58,390 bases of DNA, from NCBI GenBank assembly GCA_014338005.1, contig QUBZ01000015.1, positions 1 through 58,390 of the forward strand, written 5' to 3'. Below are positions 8,685 through 17,442 of the stretch, one piece after another (position 1 is the first letter of the stretch; the number at the start of each line of letters is the position of its first letter). Origin of the DNA: Chloroflexota bacterium (GTDB lineage: Bacteria; Chloroflexota; Anaerolineae; Aggregatilineales; Phototrophicaceae). Below the pieces are notes generated by a model. That model worked only from the letters and a program-made list of their open reading frames with translations, was not told the DNA's origin and ran no database searches. Made by a program: the position numbers and the translations under genes.

Positions 8685-10403
8685 TTACGCCCCCCCAAGA
8701 ATAGCCAGAACGGGTCGCAGGCCGGCTTCGATCATCGGGGCCATAATCGCCGGGTAAACCCCCAGGACGACCAGCGGCGTGCCGAGCAAAAACAGGATGA
8801 TGCGGTCGGTGATGTTAATGTCGCCCACGTCGCTGTAGCGTTTTTCGTTAAACTCGCCGAAAAACACCTGCCCGACCACACGCAGCACGTAGGCCGCCGT
8901 AACCACAATACCCAGCGCCGCCAGGATGACGATGATCGAATAGTAGTTGGACAGCGTGAAGTCGCCGATTCGCAGCGTCACCTGCGGCGAGGCATTCCAC
9001 ATGCCGACAAAAATCGGGAACTCCGCGATAAACCCGCTCAGTCCCGGCATACCCATGCTGGTCAAACCGCCGATGATGAAGGCGACGGCCACCCAGGGCA
9101 TCCGTTTGACGAAGCCGCCCAGGCTGGGGATATCACGGGTATGCGCCCGGTCGTAAACCATACCGACGCAGCCGAAGAACAGCGCCGTCATCACGCCATG
9201 ACTGAACATCTGCAAACCCGCGCCGGTCATGCCGATGATGTTCATGGATGCAAAACCCATGCTCACCAGCCCCATATGGCTGACCGACGAAAAGCCGATG
9301 ACGTATTTAAAGTCGCGCTGGCGGAAGGCGATGAACGCGCCGTAAACCACATTTATCAGCGTCAGGAATACAATCCAGGGCAGATGCGTTTGCGCGCCTC
9401 CTGGCAAAAGCTGCACGCCCGCCCGCAGCGCGGCATAAGCGCCCAGTTTCATCAGCACGCCGGCGTGGATCATCGAAACCGCCGTCGGCGCGGCCACATG
9501 GCCGTCTGGCGACCAGTTGTGGAAGGGGAACACGCCCGCCAGCACGCCGAAGCCGATGAAGATGAACGGGAACCACAATTTGGCGAACGTCAGGGTTTCT
9601 ACCCCGGCGTAACCGCCGACATCAAACGCGCCGTTTTCCGCCGCCAGCATCAAATGGGTCATGTCGAAGCTGAACTCGTGCGAGTCGGGCGTCAGCAGGC
9701 CGGAGGCTTTAGCCTGCGCGAACACCTGCGCGCCGTCGTTGAGGAAATAATTATTCGCCGCCAGCACCATAGCGATCACGCCGACCAGCGCGATCACCGA
9801 GCCGATCAGGATATACAGCGTCAGCTTCATGGCGGCGTATTCGCGCGTTTTCACCCATCCCCAGGTGGCGATGAGCAGATACATGGGGAAGATCGCCAGC
9901 TCGTAAAAGAAAAACAGCACGAACATATCTATGGCGAGGAACACGCCGTAAACGCCCGCCACCAGGAACATAAAAAAGGCCATAAATTCCCGTGTGCGGT
10001 CTTCGATACGCCAGGAAATCAGCACGCCGGCGACGGCCACCATGCCGGTCAGCAGCACCATCGGCGCGTTCAGGCCGTCCACGCCCAGGTGATAGCTGAT
10101 ACCCAACTGCTCCACCCAAACAACTCTTTCCTCGAACGCCAGCCCATCGCGGAACATCTGCGTGGCGAGGTTAGGCGTTCCGGCGTCGCGCAGGGCGTCT
10201 TCGTTGGCGCTGACGGCGCTCACCTGGCTGTTGTAACCAAAGTACACCGCGCCGGACATCACCAGCACGGCCACCGCCGCCGCGATAGACAGCCCCCGGA
10301 TGAGGTCACGCTGCTCGCTTTTCATCAGCAGGATGACCACCCCGGCCACAATCGGCGTGAAGATGATGAGACTTAAAATCGGAAATGTGAATGTTCCGTC
10401 CAT
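8685..10403 (-). CDS. nuoM: Second NuoM-like antiporter subunit, lacking the TM7 lysine
   Basis: 572 aa paralogue of the gene at 10485. The family Glu is kept (E168 in FFFYELAIFPMY), as are the second lysine (K319 in GVLMKLGAY) and the C-terminal Glu (LSGFIAEFPIF). At the place of the pump lysine in TM7 the sequence reads GVLAGVFPFHNW, so position 288 is Leu where NuoM normally has Lys. An extra loop of about 60 residues (roughly 60-100 and 220-265) is hydrophilic. Two consecutive nuoM genes characterise the 2M form of complex I. Whether this copy pumps is uncertain. Confidence 0.92.
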   Translation of the reverse strand: MDGTFTFPILSLIIFTPIVAGVVILLMKSEQRDLIRGLSIAAAVAVLVMSGAVYFGYNSQVSAVSANEDALRDAGTPNLATQMFRDGLAFEERVVWVEQLGISYHLGVDGLNAPMVLLTGMVAVAGVLISWRIEDRTREFMAFFMFLVAGVYGVFLAIDMFVLFFFYELAIFPMYLLIATWGWVKTREYAAMKLTLYILIGSVIALVGVIAMVLAANNYFLNDGAQVFAQAKASGLLTPDSHEFSFDMTHLMLAAENGAFDVGGYAGVETLTFAKLWFPFIFIGFGVLAGVFPFHNWSPDGHVAAPTAVSMIHAGVLMKLGAYAALRAGVQLLPGGAQTHLPWIVFLTLINVVYGAFIAFRQRDFKYVIGFSSVSHMGLVSMGFASMNIIGMTGAGLQMFSHGVMTALFFGCVGMVYDRAHTRDIPSLGGFVKRMPWVAVAFIIGGLTSMGMPGLSGFIAEFPIFVGMWNASPQVTLRIGDFTLSNYYSIIVILAALGIVVTAAYVLRVVGQVFFGEFNEKRYSDVGDINITDRIILFLLGTPLVVLGVYPAIMAPMIEAGLRPVLAILGGA

Positions 10404-10484
10404 ACGTTTTCCTTTTCGCCCGCCCTTGACATCTTTTCGGGCTACAAAACACCCTTGCGAAACATCAGAATGAGGCAGGCTTGG

Positions 10485-12083
10485 TTATCCCCCGAACAAC
10501 CGCGTTACCGAGTCGTTGATGATCGGCAAAATCCAGTTCGGCACAACGCCGGTGATTAACATCAGCGCCAGCAGGGGCGCGATGGCGACTACTTCGCGCA
10601 GTTCGATCTCCAGGTGCGTGTCGCGCCACTTCAGGTTAAACGGCCCGTGCAGCACGGCGCGAATACCCTTCAGGATATAACCGCCGGTGAACAGCAGCCC
10701 GATCATCGCCACCAGCGTCAGGCCGGTAAACACCGGCCAGGCCCCGCGCACCACCAGGAACTCGCTCACAAAGCCGTTCAGCCCCGGCAGCCCCAGGCTC
10801 GCCATGCTGGTGAAGATAAAAATGCCGCCGTAAATGGGCGCTTTGACCCAGAAGCCGCCGTATTCGCGCAGGTCGCGGGTATGCGTTTTGTGATAGATCG
10901 CCCCGGCGAGCAAAAACATGGCCGCCGAACTGAGGCCGTGATTGAACATTTGCAGCACCGCGCCGTTGGTGGCGAAGATGGCGTTTTGCAGGTGTTCACC
11001 GGTGGCGTCCATGAAGTTCTGCCCATAGGCCAGCGCCGCCACCGCCAGGCCGATTGCCACAAAACCCATGTGGTTGACGGAACTGTAGGCCACCAGCCGT
11101 TTGATGTCGTTCTGGGCGAAGGCCGCAAACGCGCCCAGGACGATGCTTAACATCGCCAAGAAGGCGAAAATGCCGGCCCAGTTGGTCTGGATAACACCCA
11201 GGATATTCACGTCCGCCACCCATACGTCCGGGAAGAGCGGGATCGCCAGCCGCAAAAAACCATACGCGCCCAGCTTGAGCATCACACCCGCCAGCAGCAT
11301 CGAACCGGCGGTCGGCGCTTCGCCGTGCGCGTCCGGCAGCCAGGTATGAAACGGCCAGACCGGGACTTTGATGCAGAAGGCCACAAAAAAGCCCAGGAAC
11401 GCCAGCGCCTTGACCGTTTCGATGCCAATGCCCAGGAACGCGCCGCCCTCGCCCTGGAAGGCCACCCAGGAGTTCACAGCGGCGGGGTTGACCAGCGTGG
11501 GAATATCGAACGTGCCGGCTGTCCAGCCGATGAGCTGCGTCGCCAGCAGCATCCCCAATGAGCCGCCCACCGAATAAATGAAAAACTTGGTCGAGGCGTA
11601 TTTGCGGTTCGGGCCGCCCCACTGGTCAATGATGAAATACATCGGCACGAGGCTGAGTTCGTAGAACAGGAAGAAGATCATCATATCCAGCGCCACGAAC
11701 ACGCCCAGCAGGCCGGTTTCAAAAAACAGCAGCAGCGCCATGTGCATATGCACGCGCTCGTCTACCTCGAAGCTGATGAGGATCGCCAGCGGCACCAGGA
11801 TGCCGGTCAGCAGCACCATCGTCGCGCTGATGCCATCAATGCCCACGTGCCACGACGCGCCAATCAGCGTAAACCAGGGGACTTGCGACACCATCTGATA
11901 GCCGGCCTCGGTGCGGTCATAGGCGAAAAACACCACCACGCAAAGCGCCCCGATCACCACCGACAGCGCCAGCGCGCCCCAGCGGGCTGCGTCCTTCTGC
12001 CGGGGCAGCAGCAGCACGATCACCGCCGCCGCCGCCGGGGCCACCACCAGAAAACTGAGAATGTCTATTCCGAGTATCGTCAT
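10485..12083 (-). CDS. nuoM: NADH-quinone oxidoreductase subunit M
   Basis: 532 aa canonical NuoM. It has E142 in FYELSLVPMYF, the TM7 lysine K239 in CIKVPVWPFHTWLPDAHGEAP, K270 in GVMLKLGAYG, histidines in VNHMGF and QMFNHGLSS, and the C-terminal Glu in LNGFVSEFLV. These form the proton path of one antiporter-like unit in the membrane arm. It lies between nuoL and the second nuoM, with 60 bp to nuoL that contain a dispersed palindrome and 81 bp to the second nuoM. Confidence 0.95.
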   Translation of the reverse strand: MTILGIDILSFLVVAPAAAAVIVLLLPRQKDAARWGALALSVVIGALCVVVFFAYDRTEAGYQMVSQVPWFTLIGASWHVGIDGISATMVLLTGILVPLAILISFEVDERVHMHMALLLFFETGLLGVFVALDMMIFFLFYELSLVPMYFIIDQWGGPNRKYASTKFFIYSVGGSLGMLLATQLIGWTAGTFDIPTLVNPAAVNSWVAFQGEGGAFLGIGIETVKALAFLGFFVAFCIKVPVWPFHTWLPDAHGEAPTAGSMLLAGVMLKLGAYGFLRLAIPLFPDVWVADVNILGVIQTNWAGIFAFLAMLSIVLGAFAAFAQNDIKRLVAYSSVNHMGFVAIGLAVAALAYGQNFMDATGEHLQNAIFATNGAVLQMFNHGLSSAAMFLLAGAIYHKTHTRDLREYGGFWVKAPIYGGIFIFTSMASLGLPGLNGFVSEFLVVRGAWPVFTGLTLVAMIGLLFTGGYILKGIRAVLHGPFNLKWRDTHLEIELREVVAIAPLLALMLITGVVPNWILPIINDSVTRLFGG

Positions 12084-12098
12084 ACCATCAACCTCGTG

Positions 12099-12128
12099 GC
12101 AGGGGCGGGTTTTGAAACCCGCCCCTAC
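12099..12128. repeat. Dispersed palindrome, AGGGGCGGGTTT type, between nuoL and nuoM
   Basis: Perfect 12-bp arms AGGGGCGGGTTT (12101-12112) and AAACCCGCCCCT (12115-12126) with a two-base loop. It sits inside the operon. Other members are at 15380, 30533, 46934 and 52111. As RNA it would fold strongly and could protect or attenuate the nuo message. Confidence 0.8.
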
Positions 12129-12143
12129 AAATACATCCCATTA

Positions 12144-14501
12144 TTACGGCGCTGCCTGAACCAGCACGCCGCCGGCAGTAGCCGCGAAAATCAGCGCGAT
12201 CAGAATGGCGGCGATGGCGATGAGCAGTAAATACTGCTGCACGCGCCCGGTCTGGATGCGGCGGAACCAGGCCCCGAATACAGCCACCAGTTCCGGGATG
12301 CCGTCGCCCACGCCATCAATCAGCCAGGTATTGAGCAGTTTGAACAGCTCGCCAATCCAGGTCGCCACCCGCCCTATCAAGTGCAGGAAGCCGTCAATGA
12401 TATTCCGGTCGAGGAAACCTACCACAACCACTTCCGAGAACCACCGCAGGGGCTTAACGAATACTGCCGCGTACAGTTCATCGAAGTAATATTTGTTCTT
12501 CAGCACCGTATGCACCGGGCCGAGGAATGCAACCAACGGGTCCGGCTGGCCGGCCTTGAGCGGCTTGCGCCAATAAACCAGATAGCCCAGTCCCAGGCCG
12601 CCCAGCGCCACCACGAACGATGTTAATACCGGCAGCCAGTTGAAGGGCGGTTTTTCCGGCTGCATGGCCGGCAGCAGCGTATATTTGACGAACTCGAAGA
12701 AGGGGTTAGTTTCCGGCGAGAAGATCGCCCCGAACACCGGGAACTCCGGCGGCACGCCCACGAACCCGGCGAAGATAGCGAGGAAGGCCAGGATAATCAG
12801 CGGCAGCGTCATGGTGAAGCTGACGATACCCCGCCCCAGATTGGCGTGTTCCGCCGCCGGGGTGCGCGGCTCGCCCATAAAGGTCAGCCCCAACTGCCGC
12901 ATGGTGTAAAAGGCCGTCAAAAAGGCCGCCAGCGCCAGCAGCACGAACACCAGCGCGTGCGGGCCAAAACCTTTGCTCAACCCCAGGTAAGCATCCGCCA
13001 GGATTTCATCCTTCGACCAGAAGCCGGCGGTCAGCAGCGGGAAGCCCGCCAGCGACAGGCCGCCGATCAAAAAGGTGTAAAACGTGACTGGCATGGTTTT
13101 TCGCAGGCCGCCCATGTTCATCATATCCTGCGGGTCGAAGGTATGGTGTTCCTCGTGATGGTGTGTTTCGTCGCGGGCATCGTGCGCGGCGTGATGCTCG
13201 TCATGGCCGTGCGTGTGGCCGTGTTCGTGAGCATGGTGTTCGCCGTGTTCCATGCCATGAATAACCGCGCCGGACGCCATAAACAGCAGCGCCTTAAAGA
13301 AAGCGTGGGTGATGAGATGGAAGGCAGCGGCGATATACGCGCCGATGCCGAGCGCCGCCATCATAAAACCGAGCTGCGAAATGGTGGAATAGGCCAGCAC
13401 GCGCTTTACGTCGTTTTGCGCGACGGCGATGGTGGCCGAAAAGATGGCCGTAAAACTGCCGACCAGCGCCATCAGCATCAGCGGCGAGGTCAGGTCGCCC
13501 TCGTGAGGATGGCCGCCCGCCTCGAACAGCGGGTACATACGGATGATGGCGTAAATACCGGCGGAAACCATCGCGGCAGCATGAATCATCGCGCTGACCG
13601 GCGTCGGGCCTTCCATCGCGTCCGGCAGCCACACATGCAGCGGGAACTGCGCCGATTTACCGATGGTGCCAATAATCAGAAAGATGCCGATCAGCGCCGA
13701 GGCGCTCAGCCCCAGGCCGCCCAGCAGCAGCGCCGGCGTGGTCGCCAGATGATGCAGCACTTCTTCGTTATACAGGATTTCGCGGAAGCTGAGCGTGCCG
13801 GTTTCGGCGTACAGGTAGGCGATACCCAGCAGCATAATCACGTCCGCCACGCGGGTGGTGATGAAGGCTTTGATGGCGGCTTCGTAGGCGCTTTTTTTCT
13901 CGAACCAGAAGCCGATGAGCATGTAGGAACACAGGCCCATCACTTCCCAGCCGACGAACATCAGCAGCAGGTTATCGGCTACCACCAGCGTCAGCATCGC
14001 GCCGGCGAACAGCGCGATCAGCGCAAAAAAGCGCGACTGGCGCGGGTCGTGCGCCATATAACCGACCGAATAAATGAAGATCATGGCGCAGGCCAGCGGC
14101 ACCATCACCAGCATCGCCACCGTCAGCGGGTCTACCAGCACGCCCATATTAAACGAAGTGGCGCCGGTTGCCATCCAGGCGATGCTGTTTTCGAACACCG
14201 TCTTGCCGAACTTACCCGCGCCCACGCCCAGGCCGTTAAAAACCGTGACCAGGCTGAGTATCCAGGCGATACCGATGCCGACCAGCCCGACGGTGATGCT
14301 TAGGACCCGGCTGCGCGTGGTGACGACCGGAACCAGCATACCGTCGTAGTCGGGATGGTGGCCGCCGTATTCCTCGCTGGTGGCCGGCAGCAGTTTCGCC
14401 CGGTTGGTCGCCAGGGTGATGATAAAAAACGCCAGCAGCGGCCCGACCGGAATCAGCCAGGGCAGCAGGTTGGGGTCGCTCAAAAAATCGTTCAGGTTCA
14501 T
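12144..14501 (-). CDS. nuoL: NADH-quinone oxidoreductase subunit L, long form
   Basis: 785 aa distal antiporter subunit with the lateral helix; E. coli NuoL is 613 aa. Core residues are present: Glu in MFVGWEVMGLCSYMLIGFWF, Lys in GTIGKSAQFPLHVWLPDAMEGP and Lys in WSKDEILAD. Two additions stand out. Residues about 413-453 form a His-rich loop (13 or more His). The C-terminal region after YYFDELYAAVFVKP contains an extra amphipathic stretch (DRNIIDGFLHLIG, then LIDGVGDGIPELVAV) before FRRIQTGRVQQY and the last membrane helix. That lengthens the lateral helix, as expected when a second NuoM must be spanned. Its neighbours nuoK and nuoM support the role. Confidence 0.95.
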   Translation of the reverse strand: MNLNDFLSDPNLLPWLIPVGPLLAFFIITLATNRAKLLPATSEEYGGHHPDYDGMLVPVVTTRSRVLSITVGLVGIGIAWILSLVTVFNGLGVGAGKFGKTVFENSIAWMATGATSFNMGVLVDPLTVAMLVMVPLACAMIFIYSVGYMAHDPRQSRFFALIALFAGAMLTLVVADNLLLMFVGWEVMGLCSYMLIGFWFEKKSAYEAAIKAFITTRVADVIMLLGIAYLYAETGTLSFREILYNEEVLHHLATTPALLLGGLGLSASALIGIFLIIGTIGKSAQFPLHVWLPDAMEGPTPVSAMIHAAAMVSAGIYAIIRMYPLFEAGGHPHEGDLTSPLMLMALVGSFTAIFSATIAVAQNDVKRVLAYSTISQLGFMMAALGIGAYIAAAFHLITHAFFKALLFMASGAVIHGMEHGEHHAHEHGHTHGHDEHHAAHDARDETHHHEEHHTFDPQDMMNMGGLRKTMPVTFYTFLIGGLSLAGFPLLTAGFWSKDEILADAYLGLSKGFGPHALVFVLLALAAFLTAFYTMRQLGLTFMGEPRTPAAEHANLGRGIVSFTMTLPLIILAFLAIFAGFVGVPPEFPVFGAIFSPETNPFFEFVKYTLLPAMQPEKPPFNWLPVLTSFVVALGGLGLGYLVYWRKPLKAGQPDPLVAFLGPVHTVLKNKYYFDELYAAVFVKPLRWFSEVVVVGFLDRNIIDGFLHLIGRVATWIGELFKLLNTWLIDGVGDGIPELVAVFGAWFRRIQTGRVQQYLLLIAIAAILIALIFAATAGGVLVQAAP

Positions 14502-14508
14502 AAATCGC

Positions 14509-14817
14509 CTACCACTTCATAATGTCAACGTCTTCGACGATGACCGACTGGCGGCTGCGGTAGACTGAAATAATAATCGCCAACCCCACCGCCGCTTCCG
14601 CCGCCGCAATCACAAAAATAAAGGCCGTGAAGGCCTGCCCCGCCATATTCAGCGGCGACAGATAACGCCAGAAAGCCACCAGATTGATATTGACCGCATT
14701 CAGCATCAGCTCGATGCCCATCAAAACGGCGATGGCGTTGCGGCGAGACAGCACGCCATACGCGCCCAGGCAGAACAAGCCGGCGGCTACCAGCAGATAC
14801 GCCCACAAAGGAACCAT
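14509..14817 (-). CDS. nuoK: NADH-quinone oxidoreductase subunit K
   Basis: 102 aa, three membrane helices. The two glutamates of the E-channel are seen, in [13 protein letters not shown] and in [12 protein letters not shown]. It fits the family length of 100-105 aa. It is 7 bp before nuoL and 17 bp after nuoJ, within the operon. Confidence 0.95.
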   Translation of the reverse strand: MVPLWAYLLVAAGLFCLGAYGVLSRRNAIAVLMGIELMLNAVNINLVAFWRYLSPLNMAGQAFTAFIFVIAAAEAAVGLAIIISVYRSRQSVIVEDVDIMKW

Positions 14818-14834
14818 GCGTTGTACCCTCCGCT

Positions 14835-15359
14835 TTATTCGTCGTCGCGCGCGATGACAATCGCGCCGATCATGGCCGCCGTCAGCAGCAGCGATGCCAC
14901 CTCAAACGGCAGCACGTACTGGTTGCGGTCTACCAGCGCCTTACCCAGGTCAACCGTATCGGCCACCACCTCCGATACAGTCTCGACGGCCTGCGCGCCG
15001 TTGATACCCCACACCGGCAGAATCACACCCACCACCAGCAGCGCGAACAGCAGGCCGCTCACAACCGCGCTGGCCGTCCATTGGTGATTGTAAACCTGGC
15101 GCAGTTGGGTCATGCTGCGCGTGAGCATGACGGCGAAAATAATCAGGATAGCAATTGCGCCGATGTAAACAAGCACCTGTACCGCCGCCAGGAAAGGCGC
15201 GCTGAGCAGCACAAAAAACCCGGCTACCCCGAACAGGCTGAGGATTAAATACAGCGTGGCGTGGATGAGGTTGCGTGTCGTCACCACGCCCAGCCCGCCG
15301 CCCAGGATGAACAGGGCACATATCAAAAAGGCGATGGTTTGAACGTTCAACTCAATCAT
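14835..15359 (-). CDS. nuoJ: NADH-quinone oxidoreductase subunit J
   Basis: 174 aa with five membrane segments. The TM3 pi-bulge signature [18 protein letters not shown] is present, with the preceding [22 protein letters not shown] short polar loop ([19 protein letters not shown]) precedes the last helix. Normal length for the family. It is separated from nuoH by 64 bp that hold a dispersed palindrome. Confidence 0.94.
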   Translation of the reverse strand: MIELNVQTIAFLICALFILGGGLGVVTTRNLIHATLYLILSLFGVAGFFVLLSAPFLAAVQVLVYIGAIAILIIFAVMLTRSMTQLRQVYNHQWTASAVVSGLLFALLVVGVILPVWGINGAQAVETVSEVVADTVDLGKALVDRNQYVLPFEVASLLLTAAMIGAIVIARDDE

Positions 15360-15379
15360 GCTTTTCCTCTACACAGTTA

Positions 15380-15408
15380 TAGGGGCGCACGGCTGTTGTG
15401 CGCCCCTA
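15380..15408. repeat. Dispersed palindrome, TAGGGGCG type, between nuoH and nuoJ
   Basis: Perfect 11-bp arms TAGGGGCGCAC (15380-15390) and GTGCGCCCCTA (15398-15408) with loop GGCTGTT. Same outer bases as the element at 12099. It interrupts the nuo operon at a second intergenic gap. Confidence 0.8.
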
Positions 15409-15423
15409 CTGAGAATGCTTGAA

Positions 15424-16674
15424 TTAATCCCCCGCCGGGACTCCCGCAGGCAGGGCCGGTTCTTCCGTCTCCGACTCAGCCAGCCGCGCTTCGTCCGCCA
15501 GCCGCTGGCGGCGTCCCTGGCTGCGGATCATCGAGACGATGACGCCGACAAGCGCCAGGTTGCCAACGAACAGCACGATGGTCTGCGGCAAGTTGGCGAC
15601 AAAATCCGTCGCCTGGTTTGGCGCGGGGGCCAACCCCAAAGCGCGAACGATGTACAGCAGGAAGGCCGTCAGCAGCAGGTTGACAATCGAAATCGGCACC
15701 AGGAACTTCCAGTTGAAGGCCATCAACTGGTCAATGCGGACGCGCGGCACGGTGCTTCTCAGCACCAGCATCACGATGTATACGAACGCCGTCTTCAGCC
15801 CCAGGTAAACAAAACCCAGTACGGGAACCTCATGCACGAACGGCCCCGACCAGCCGCCCAGGAAGATCACCGCCAGCAGCACGCAAACGGTGAAAGCGTG
15901 CATGAACTCGCCCGCCATAAACATGCCAAACTTAAAACCGGAATATTCGATGTTGTAGCCGGCGATAATCTCCGACTCGGCTTCCAGCAGGTCAAACGGC
16001 GCACGCCCGACTTCGGCCAGGTTGGCGATGAAAAAAATTACCGCCGCTACCGGGGCCATAAAAATAAACCACATACCCTGCTGCGCGACGGTCATGGCCT
16101 GCATACTCATCGTGCCGGCCAGCATCACCGGCACAATCAGCGCCAGCACCAGCGGCACTTCATAACTCAAAAGCTGCGCGATGGTGCGGAACGCGCCCAG
16201 CAGCGCGTATTTGTTGTTGCTCGACCACCCCGCCACCATCACTTTAACGGTGGCAATCGAACCCACCGCCATAAAATACAGGATGCCGATGCTTAAATCG
16301 GCTCCGATATGCAGCGGCGTGAAGGGAATCACCGCCCAGATCAGCACAATCGAAGCGAAGGCGATGATCGGCGCCAGATTATAAATGAACTTGTCCGCGC
16401 CCATCGGGGTGATGTCTTCTTTGGTCAGCAGTTTCAGCGCGTCCGCCACCGATTGCAGCAGGCCAAACGGCCCCACGCGGTTCGGGCCGATGCGATCCTG
16501 CACGCGGGCGGCGACCTTACGCTCCACCCAGATCAGGAAGATGACCGTGACCAACGGCAGGGCGGCTACCAGCACCACACCCAGCAAAATGGTGATGAAG
16601 TTCGCCAATCCTGCATCCATGCCGCCGTCCACTAAACAGCGGACTAAATTATTGATGCTGCAAACGTCTTCCAT
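15424..16674 (-). CDS. nuoH: NADH-quinone oxidoreductase subunit H
   Basis: 416 aa membrane subunit at the quinone cavity. Family motifs are WVERKVAARVQDRIGPNRVGP, LADALKLL-like VADALKLLTKED, and the acidic cavity loop AEVGRAPFDLLEAESE followed by YNIEYSG. The C-terminal tail (SETEEPALPAGVPAGD) is a hydrophilic extension. A TTG six bases upstream could be read as start, but ATG 16674 has GAGGA seven bases upstream, so I prefer it. It follows nuoA by 35 bp, with none of nuoB, C, D, E, F, G or I between them. Confidence 0.95.
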   Translation of the reverse strand: MEDVCSINNLVRCLVDGGMDAGLANFITILLGVVLVAALPLVTVIFLIWVERKVAARVQDRIGPNRVGPFGLLQSVADALKLLTKEDITPMGADKFIYNLAPIIAFASIVLIWAVIPFTPLHIGADLSIGILYFMAVGSIATVKVMVAGWSSNNKYALLGAFRTIAQLLSYEVPLVLALIVPVMLAGTMSMQAMTVAQQGMWFIFMAPVAAVIFFIANLAEVGRAPFDLLEAESEIIAGYNIEYSGFKFGMFMAGEFMHAFTVCVLLAVIFLGGWSGPFVHEVPVLGFVYLGLKTAFVYIVMLVLRSTVPRVRIDQLMAFNWKFLVPISIVNLLLTAFLLYIVRALGLAPAPNQATDFVANLPQTIVLFVGNLALVGVIVSMIRSQGRRQRLADEARLAESETEEPALPAGVPAGD

Positions 16675-16709
16675 AAACAATCCTCACTCGGTTCAGCAGC
16701 ACTTTCCGG

Positions 16710-17072
16710 CTAAAACCATTCCAGCGCGCCCTTGCGCCAGGCGTAGATGAGCGCATCCGCCAGCAGGAAAATGAACAGAAACCCCGCGCCGAACGCGAAT
16801 AAATCGAGCTGGTTATAGGCCAGCGCCCAGGGGAACAGCAGTACGATTTCCACATCAAAAACCAGGAACACCAGACCATAAATGTAATACTGCACTTTAA
16901 ACTGCACCCAGGTGTCGCCCACCGTCTCCACACCGCACTCGTAGGTGGATTGTTTGAGCGGGTTGGGCTTGTGCGGGGCCAAGATTCGCGCGCCCAAAAT
17001 CGGCAGCACCGGGAAAACCCAGGCGACTGCGAAAAAGACGCCGATGAACGCCCATTCATTTAAGACAGCCAT
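16710..17072 (-). CDS. nuoA: NADH-quinone oxidoreductase subunit A
   Basis: 120 aa, three membrane helices. Signature motifs are NPLKQSTYECGVETVGDTW, with the conserved loop Cys, and VFDVEIVLLFPWA. First gene of the membrane-arm operon, about 110 bases after the predicted transcription start. In most operons nuoB and nuoC follow; here nuoH follows. Confidence 0.95.
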   Translation of the reverse strand: MAVLNEWAFIGVFFAVAWVFPVLPILGARILAPHKPNPLKQSTYECGVETVGDTWVQFKVQYYIYGLVFLVFDVEIVLLFPWALAYNQLDLFAFGAGFLFIFLLADALIYAWRKGALEWF

Positions 17073-17117
17073 CGGAACACTGCTCCCATAACGTATAAAA
17101 CCGCGTTAAGGTGATAA

Positions 17118-17141
17118 ACCGGGTGCAGTTTTTCACCCGGT
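17118..17141. other. Hairpin in the 5' leader of the nuo operon
   Basis: ACCGGGTG (17118-17125) and CACCCGGT (17134-17141) form an 8-bp stem with an 8-base loop. It lies between the predicted transcription start near 17181 and nuoA. No T-run follows the stem on either strand. The 370-bp gap 17073-17442 also holds the two divergent promoters listed here and nothing else I can support. Confidence 0.55.
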
Positions 17142-17187
17142 GCTGGTCAGAATTTATTAACTGGCGGAAATTGTGACAAACGGCACG

Positions 17188-17216
17188 AGTATAACATGAC
17201 GTTTATATTCCTGCAA
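17188..17216 (-). promoter_or_regulatory. nuoAp: Sigma70-type promoter of the nuo operon
   Basis: On the minus strand TTGCAG (17216-17211), a 17-base spacer and TATACT (17193-17188). Transcription would begin near 17181 and leave a leader of about 108 bases containing the hairpin at 17118. Confidence 0.7.
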
Positions 17217-17383
17217 AGCCCCTAAGCCCCGTTGCGATACTCGGCATGAGCATAATTTCCAACCGGGCGGGATTGTAACACATGGCCGGATATGTTCCAA
17301 AACGCTTTTTGAATGGATTTTCAACCCGCAGTTAGCGATTCCGCCGCCGATTCGCCGTTTACCCCGCGCTTTGCAACTGCACC

Positions 17384-17412
17384 TTGCTTTTTGGCAGGCC
17401 GTCCTCTACAAA
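17384..17412 (+). promoter_or_regulatory. Weak promoter candidate for the first femX
   Basis: TTGCTT (17384-17389), 17-base spacer, TACAAA (17407-17412), 30 bases before the start codon. Both boxes deviate from consensus by two bases. Confidence 0.4.
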
Positions 17413-17442
17413 AGAAGTTAACTGTTCTGCAGCAGAAACTTT

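Noticed and set aside
7158..12083. Mrp-type antiporter or hydrogenase membrane arm instead of complex I
   Set aside because: nuoA, H, J and K are all present with complex I signatures, and NuoL/M/M/N follow in complex I order.
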